Source: Cylindrobasidium torrendii FP15055 ss-10
Taxonomy: Eukaryota; Basidiomycota; Agaricomycetes; Agaricales; Physalacriaceae
Reading direction: 5' to 3'
Length of the DNA stretch: 64,000 nucleotides
Assembly (NCBI GenBank): GCA_000934385.1
Contig: KN880446.1
Coordinates: 124,001-188,000 of the forward strand
Position numbers and translations under genes: made by a program. Shown piece after piece: positions 57,645 through 64,000 of the stretch (positions within the stretch are counted from its first letter, which is position 1; every line of letters begins with the position of its first letter). The notes under the pieces were generated by a model. That model worked only from the letters and a program-made list of their open reading frames with translations. It was not told the DNA's origin and ran no database searches.

Positions 57645-58030
57645 GCCGTAAGCCCATCTTCATCGTGCCCCGCCTTTTCTGTTGATCCCCCCGGCACAGC
57701 AGAACTGACGGGCCGTCAGTGAAGTCAAATGGGCGGAGTGGCACCAAGAAAATAATCTCTGGCTAGAGTCGTAGTACCCCGAACCCTATGGATTCATTAG
57801 ACAGCTCAATCGTCCTTGTCTTGTCATCCCCGCATCCATTGTCACCAACGCAGCATTTCTCACTCCCACGTTCGGCTCGTGCTATGTACTCTGGCCGCTT
57901 GGATACCTCCGGAGGGCACGCCCGAGCGCGGTCCGTGTGCCCCCCGGTCCGGTACTCCCGCGATCATCGAATATATAAAGCTCGAGCGTGTTCAAATGAG
58001 CTCTATATTCCGTTTCCCTTCATCGCTACA
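57645..58030. other. Intergenic with promoter of the aldolase gene
   Basis: 386 bases between tandem plus-strand genes. A TATATAAA box (57972-57979) lies 59 bases upstream of the next ATG. CCTCCGGAGG (57906-57915) is a 10-bp palindrome carrying back-to-back CCGGAG sites, which fit the CreA/Cre1 consensus SYGGRG. The GC-rich stretch between may also bind regulators. Confidence 0.55.
57972..57979 (+). promoter_or_regulatory. TATA box of the aldolase gene
   Basis: TATATAAA stands 59 bases upstream of the ATG at 58031 within an otherwise GC-rich promoter. Its position and strength fit a regulated, focused transcription start. Confidence 0.6.
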
Positions 58031-59278
58031 ATGACTACCAACGGTACCCACGCTGCTACGCGCCCATTAACTGCCGGCATCTATGCACCTATTCCTACTT
58101 TCTTCCTAGCAGGGTCTGAAGATCTTGGTAACGAACATTCTTGCTATCTGAAGTCACCCTACTAATAGTGTATGGTTAGATATCCCCAGCTTCGAGGCAC
58201 ACATTACCCGTGTTGCCGCCGCGGGTGTTGGTCCCCTCATTGCTGGCTCTATGGGCGAAGCACACCACCTATCTCATGAAGAACGAATAATCCTGATCAA
58301 GTCCGCTCGCAAGGCTTTGGACGCGGCAGGTTACTCAAGCACGCCTGTCATCGTTGGAACCGGTGCAGGTAGCACCAGAGAAAGCATTGAGCTCACCAAG
58401 GCTGCTGCCGCCGCTGGTGCCGACTACTCCATTGTCATCGCCAGTGGATACTATGCAGGCGCATACGGGAACAACAAGAAAGCTCTCAAGGCTTTCTGGA
58501 CGGAAATCGCAGCTGCCAGCCCCATCCCAGTTATCATTTACAACTGTGCGCCCATGTCCATGCCAGTCTTTTCGGCTACTCATTGTGTACAGACCCTGGT
58601 GCCAGTGGTGGAATCGACCTCGACTCAGATCTGATAACAGAGCTCGCGCAGGAATGCCCCAATCTGTGCGGTGTGAAGCTCACGTACGTGCCTTTAGCAG
58701 TGGCTGTCGTTTATATTAGGTTCGGCAGCTGACCGTTCTTGCTACCCCAGATGCGGCAATGTGGGGAAACTCACGCGTATCGCCACGAGCGTATCGACGC
58801 CGGAATTCGCCCAGCTTTATCCGAGAAAGAAGGAGGAGGCACCTTTCCTCGTTCTCGGGGGCTTCATTGACTTTTTGGTCCCTTCCGCCTTCACCAATGC
58901 GCATGGCGCCATCACTGGATTGGCCAACCTCGCTCCTGTGAGCATCCGGACATCGTCGCTTGACTGAATGCTGACTGTCTTTTATAGCACGCAATTGCCA
59001 AGCTGTTCGCACTGTCAGAAGAAGCTAAGAAGGATCTCTCAGTGCTTCCCGAAGCTCTACGTTTACAAGGTATCATCGCGCGTGCCGACTTCACCATTGC
59101 GAAGGGGTCCATTGCTGGGACCAAGTATCTCTTGGAGAAGACATACGGTTATGGAGGCGTTCCACGCAAACCACTTGCTCCTCTAGAGGATGCTGCCGCC
59201 CAGGCGCTGCTTGAGCACCCGCATACGAAGGAGGTTATTGCACTTGAACGCGAGATCAGCGGCAAGACCAAGGCATAG
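58031..59278 (+). CDS. DapA-family aldolase (HOGA/KDR-aldolase-like)
   Basis: Class I, Schiff-base aldolase of the dihydrodipicolinate-synthase family; fungal relatives split 2-keto-3-deoxy acids or 4-hydroxy-2-oxoglutarate to pyruvate. The start MTTNGTHAATRPLTAGIYAP leads to GVGPLIAGSMGEAHHLSHEE, where GSMGEA replaces the bacterial GTTGE. PVIVGTGAGSTRESIEL follows. An intron splits the YNxP motif; spliced, it reads PVIIYNYPGASGGIDLDSD. The Schiff-base Lys lies in NLCGVKLTCGNVGKLTRIA, also across an intron. Then come FLVLGGFIDFLVPSAFTNAH and the C-terminal helix region, ending EREISGKTKA-stop. About 320 residues. True lysine biosynthesis is unlikely in fungi, so a catabolic role is inferred. 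Confidence 0.88.
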
Positions 59279-59638
59279 ACGTGCAATGTACATAACATGT
59301 AAACTATACTGTAATGGCGGACAGATAGATGTACTTATGTTAGTCCTCAAATTTGGCCATTGAAGTCCAGCAGCGATTTGAGTAGCAGAACACAACAACA
59401 TGTTGAAAGCAGATTGGGACTGTGACACCTTTACCAGTTGGAGGGGCTTGAACACTGGAGAATGAGCGAATGCTGAGAAGACGTATAGATCTCAATTGCA
59501 GCGAAGCCTGGTGTAAACTGTGGTCACCGTGAAAAGATGCCTGCATATCATGGATTCATAGCGATAGAGCATAGGCGTATACAACGAAGCGAGCCCCTAG
59601 CCCACTCCGGCTCCCTCTCGAAAGGTCCCAAGGCGAAT
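59279..59638. other. Convergent intergenic region
   Basis: 360 bases between the aldolase and the eL34 3' ends. Contains the expected terminators. Nothing else is supported. Confidence 0.5.
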
Positions 59639-60079
59639 TTACTTCTGGCCTTGCTGCTGCTTCATCACGCGCTTCACGATCTTGGCCTCTTCAACAAGGA
59701 AGGCGCGCAGGATCCTACGACAATGAGTGGCCCATAGATTGAAGATGGAAACTTTGGACGGACCGCGACTTGACACATTCACCGCACCTGGATCCACCGT
59801 ACGGCCTGTTAACAGACTTCTGACGCTTCGAAATTACAGCGTATTGGCGGGGGCGAAGGGCGGGGATCTGTGGAAGGAATGGGTTGGTGGGGTTCATGAT
59901 CCATGGAGGGCTGCACTAACACCGGGAAGGCCAACACCGCAGTCGCCGCACTTGGGCTGGGTGGGGAGCTTTTTGAGATGGTGGTACACAAGCTTGCCAC
60001 CGGGGGTCTTCACGACGCGTCGGCGCGCGGAGGTGGTGTTGTAGGGAGTGCGCTTGCGGAGAGTGACGCGTTGGGCCAT
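59639..60079 (-). CDS. RPL34: 60S ribosomal protein eL34
   Basis: Structural protein of the large ribosomal subunit. The start MAQRVTLRKRTPYNTTSARR is family-typical, with VVKTPGGKLVYHHLKKLPTQ and the zinc-ribbon pair KCGDCGVGLPG. An intron (donor GTGTTA) joins it to IPALRPRQYAVISKRQK, then VNRPYGGSRCGECVKSR with the second Cys pair. The last exon gives ILRAFLVEEAKIVKRVMKQQ and ends QGQK before TAA at 59639-59641. About 115 residues, normal. A probable intron in the 5' untranslated region ends one base before the ATG (see 60081-60187). Divergent from NNT. Confidence 0.95.
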
Positions 60080-60080
60080 T

Positions 60081-60187
60081 CTGTCAAGTCTTCCGTTAGT
60101 TCCAATACCAGACCACCACGGCCGCCCATAAATCCTCTATCCATCCCATCTCTATCCATAGCAAGTCCTTCAAAATCAATAACTCAC
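60081..60187 (-). other. Probable 5'-UTR intron of RPL34
   Basis: Read on the minus strand, GTGAGTTATTG (donor) at 60187 and ACTTGACAG (acceptor) at 60081 bound 107 bases, leaving one base before the start codon at 60079. Leader introns are common in fungal ribosomal protein genes. No C/D box snoRNA pattern is visible inside it. Confidence 0.55.
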
Positions 60188-60653
60188 GTTGCGGTTTTCG
60201 GCGAAGGAGCTGTTGATTTGTAAATTCTAGCTTTCAATTGACATAAATTCCCCGTACCTTGTTTTTGAGGGCGACGGCGACGACGAGCTCAAAAAGTTCG
60301 ATCGCCGAATTGGGATTAAACCTTAACTTGCTAGTTCTCGGCCCGGAATGATGATGCATCAGCGGCACTGATGCGTGCCGATTGAGGTATGCCCACGTGC
60401 CTTGGGAAGCCAGACGCGCACCTTGCCGCTTCGCAGGTCAATTCATGTCGAAGTGTGCATGCAGGATGACGTCTAATCATGATATGTGCGCGCGACGGCC
60501 AGTCAGGCGACCCTTCTGGTGTGAAGCAACGAAGCTTAGGCGCCACTGTGGTGGTCTGATGACTCCGAGTTTCCGACGAATGACCTTCACTTTCAATTCC
60601 ATCTTGCCATCTTACCTTCACGTCCACCGCGAATACGACAGTGGGTTGCGCTG
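60188..60653. promoter_or_regulatory. Shared divergent promoter region of RPL34 and NNT
   Basis: 466 bases between the RPL34 leader intron and the NNT start. It has a pyrimidine/purine-skewed stretch and TAAACCTTAAC (about 60316-60326), only loosely like the telomere-type boxes of ribosomal protein promoters. No sharper element can be named. Confidence 0.4.
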
Positions 60654-63600
60654 ATGCTTGCGCCTCCGTCGTCCGTGCTGGCTGGCACGGCTCTCCTACG
60701 CTGTTCACTGAGCACAAGCTTTGTGAAGAGCAGCAGTAAGCCGTCCACTGCAACGGCAGCTGCGCACTGATATACATTTCCTAAGCATTCCGCTCTCTTT
60801 CTGCACGCCGCAACGCGTCATCCAACGTCCCGTACGAATCCCTTGTCGTCGGCGTTCCTCGCGAAGTCTATCCAGGCGAACGGCGCGTTGCATTAACGCC
60901 GTCCAATGCCGCAACACTTCTCAAGAGCGGCTTCCGGAAAGTCCTCATAGAGCAAGATGCTGGTGGCCACGCCCAATTTCTGGATGACCACTACGCCGCG
61001 GTAGGAGCCACCGTTGTCTCGCGCAACGACCTGTTCAAGGATACCGATATCTTGCTCAAAGTCCGGCCGCCTCTTCTCGACCAAGAGACGACCATCATCA
61101 AACCAAACAGCACATCAATTTCCCTCGTCTATCCCGTCCAGAACAAGGCCATTGTCGAGGCCCTTGCCGCTAAGCAATTGAATGTGTTTGCGGTCGGTTT
61201 TCCCAATTGCCTAGGCCTGAAAGCCTGAAGCTCAATATGTTGTGCAGATGGACATGATTCCGCGCATCTCACGCGCCCAGATATTTGATGTTCTCAGGTT
61301 GGTTGTGATGTACCCAATACACTATGGCATGGGCTAAGACGCGTCGCGCGCAGTTCCATGGCCAACATTTCTGGTTACAAGGCAGTTATTGAAGCATCCA
61401 ACCACTTTGGAAGCTTTATGACAGGTCAAGTAACTGCTGCTGGGTGAGTGCATTTCGATAAGGGCGTCTCAATGGCTAAAGGTATCTACAGCAAGGTGTG
61501 CATATTGCCGGGGCCTCCCAAATCTGCTTTTTTAACATGTCCAGATCCCCCCTGCCAAAGTTCTTGTCATAGGCGCTGGTGTTGCCGGTCTCAGTGCTAT
61601 TACTACTGTATGTGTTGCGTTGGCAATTTTTCACGCACAGCGACTGACATGAAGCAGGCTAAACGTATGGGTGCTATCGTCAGAGGTTTTGACACTAGAT
61701 CAGCAGCTCGCGAACAAGTCCAATCTTTAGGTGCTGAGTTCTTAGAAGTTTCAATCAAGGAAGAAGGCGGCGGAGGTGGTGGGTATGCTAAGACCATGTC
61801 CAAGGAATTTATCGATGCGGAAATGGCCTTATTCCGTCAGCAGGCCGCGGAAGTCGACATCATCATCACGACCGTATGTCCTTCGTTATTTCGCATTATG
61901 CGCGTAGTTGATGTTGGTCAGGCGTTGATACCCGGAAAGCCTGCTCCGAAGCTCATCACGAAGGACATGGTCGCTTCGATGAAGCAAGGCTCGGTTATTG
62001 TAGACCTTGCAGCCGAGACGGGAGGGAATTGCGAGGCAACACGACCAGGTGAAGTGGTTCTCGACCACGGTGTCACCGTCATTGGTTGGACCGACCTACC
62101 GTCACGACTTCCCACTCAATCGTCCAACCTGTATTCGAACAACATCACGAAATTCCTCCTCTCTCTTGGGACGGATCGAAAGTTCAACATTGACTTGGAA
62201 GATGAAGTTACTAGGGGGTCTCTCGTTGTGCACGAAGGAACCGTACTTCCGCCAGTCCCAAGGACTTTGCCCATACCCATAACACCGAAGCCTACCGATA
62301 CCCCGAAGGAAGAAATCACCGAGACAAAGGCGCTCACTCCATTCCAGAAGACGGCGCGCGAGGTTGGTTTTGTGACAACTGCTATGGGTGGTGTTGTCGG
62401 CCTCGGGAAACTCACCGGACCAGCCTTCATGAGCAATTTCTTCACCTTCGGCTTGGCTGGGCTCGTGGGATATCGCGTTGTCTGGAATGTTGCCCCTGCC
62501 CTTCACTCACCGCTTATGTCAGTGACCAACGCCATTTCTGGAATGGTTGGTATCGGGGGGTTGTTCGTGATGGGTGGAGGCTTCCTCCCGAGTACCATTA
62601 CACAGACCCTGGGCGCCTTGTCTGTCCTCCTGGCCAGTATCAATGTATCTGGTGGATTCATCATCACAAAGAGAATGCTCGATATGTTCAAACGTGAGTT
62701 ACTATATCCCTGTTGGTGCGGCGGCTTGCTTACAAAATTTGCAGGTCCAACTGACCCTCCCGAGTATTCGTATCTCTATGGCATGCCTGCCGTTGTCTTC
62801 ACGGGTGGATTCCTTGCGGCGGCGAGCACAGGAATGGCCGGCCTCGTCCAGGCCGGTTATCTCGTTAGCAGCGTACTCTGTATATCTTCGTTGTCTGGTC
62901 TCGGGTCTCAAGTAACGGCTCGCGCTGGAAACTCGCTCGGTATTCTTGGTGTCAGCTCAGGCATTCTCGCCTCGCTGGCTGCTGTCGGGTTTTCTCCAGA
63001 AGTTCTAGCGCAATTTGCCACTGTTGCAGCAATGGGCGGGCTCATTGGCACCGTCATTGGAAGGCGCACGACGCCCACCGAACTCCCGCAAATGGTCGCT
63101 ATGCTGCATAGTGTTGTTGGATTGGCGGCAGTCTTGACGAGTATTGCAAGCGTCATGGCAGACATCGACCATGCATCGACCCTCCATCTTGTCTCTGCTT
63201 ATATGGGCGTGGTCATTGGTGGAATCACATTCACAGGATCCATTGTCGCATTCCTCAAGCTTGCGGGACGCATGTCCTCGAAGCCATTCGCATTGAAGGG
63301 GAAGCACTTTGTTAATGGAGGCATTCTTGGTGCAAATGCTTTGACTATGGTGCGCTTTCATATTGCTATGGCTAATTGTGGACTCATTCATGCAAGGCCG
63401 GATTTGTGGCTGCCGCCCCGGCGGCGCCTGCAGTGGCAGCTAGCTATCTTGGGTTGAACACACTCTTAAGCTTTGTGCAAGGGTTCACGACAACAGCAGC
63501 AATTGGAGGAGCTGACATGCGTATGCCCAGTTCATGCACTTAGTGGAATGTGATCCTAATTCAGAATCCAGCGGTCGTCATATGCGTACTGAATTCGTAC

Positions 63601-64000
63601 TCCGGCTTTGCCTTGGTCGCAGAAGGTCGGTCCAACCAATTCACTTACCGAGTATGGCTCATTATTGCAGGCTTTATGCTTGACAATTCACTGCTTACAA
63701 CAGTAGGCTCTCTTATAGGAGTCAGCGGCTCTATTCTGTCGTACATTATGGTGCGCTTTCGTTTCTGCCATGGCTAAGCTGGCCTAATTGCCGCAGTGCG
63801 TAGCAATGAACCGTTCACTGACAAATGTCCTCTTTGGCGGCATTGGGACACCGACTACGGCCGTAGAACACAAGATGGAGGGTGCGATAACTACGACCGG
63901 CATCGACGACGTGGTAGACGCGTTGAGCAACGCGGAAAATGTTATCTTGGTACACCTCGGCTACTGTGAATGTCCTTCGAGTCTGCGCTGATACGACTGC
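60654..64000 (+). CDS. NNT: Mitochondrial NAD(P) transhydrogenase, 3' end outside
   Basis: Inner-membrane proton-driven enzyme that moves hydride between NADH and NADP+. Exon 1, [20 protein letters not shown], joins across a 50-base intron to [20 protein letters not shown], a basic, Ser-rich mitochondrial leader. Domain I starts [19 protein letters not shown] and has [35 protein letters not shown] and [20 protein letters not shown] (NAD site), then [20 protein letters not shown]. Membrane helices of domain II follow ([40 protein letters not shown] and [20 protein letters not shown]). [20 protein letters not shown] and [11 protein letters not shown] mark the lead-in to the NADP domain, which is cut by the window. 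The order is the single-chain layout seen in animals. Introns are many and short. Confidence 0.93.

Overview
This window is fungal nuclear DNA, most likely from a mushroom-type basidiomycete (Agaricomycetes). Genes are dense on both strands and cut by many short GT-AG introns of about 45-60 bases. Most products are core eukaryotic proteins, alongside lineage-typical ones such as an ornithine N5-monooxygenase, an F-box protein with a degenerate leucine-rich region and a DH-BAR exchange factor. I saw no bacterial operons, CRISPR array, transposon gene or intact tRNA. Exon boundaries were read by eye from frame, splice signals and family conservation. CDS spans therefore run from start to stop and include introns.

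Layout. 1-8410 (minus): COQ11 (cut by the left edge), the elongation factor SPT6 and a SidA-type siderophore monooxygenase. 8411-10350: a long non-coding stretch holding a striking putative iron-control promoter for sidA. 10351-17581: a sphingoid-base kinase, a small-molecule methyltransferase and the NatB subunit NAA25. 18594-27464: ATG2, then the closely divergent RLP24/VPS55 pair. 27465-32815: a GH3 beta-glucosidase diverging from a CE16-like GDSL hydrolase. 33058-39521: SRP54, SPT8 and a second methyltransferase. 40115-43384: an F-box-like protein, a PAC3-type proteasome chaperone, the tiny NCE101 and an orphan membrane protein, all tightly packed. 43691-48561: a DH-BAR-SH3-like exchange factor, a conserved small orphan and an NTF2-like protein. 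48934-57644: MED16, an acyltransferase, an amino-acid permease and PUS4. 58031-64000: a DapA-family aldolase, ribosomal protein eL34 and the proton-translocating transhydrogenase NNT (cut by the right edge).

The genes do not form one pathway. Functional themes are transcription and chromatin (SPT6, SPT8, MED16), protein targeting and trafficking (SRP54, VPS55, ATG2, NCE101), translation and ribosome assembly (eL34, RLP24, PUS4, NAA25) and mitochondrial redox (COQ11, NNT). The most interesting signals are in non-coding DNA. They are a 16-bp CCAAT palindrome next to a GATA array upstream of sidA, a 10-bp stem ending exactly at the PAC3 start codon, a 20-base dyad upstream of ATG2, and two tRNA-like relics.
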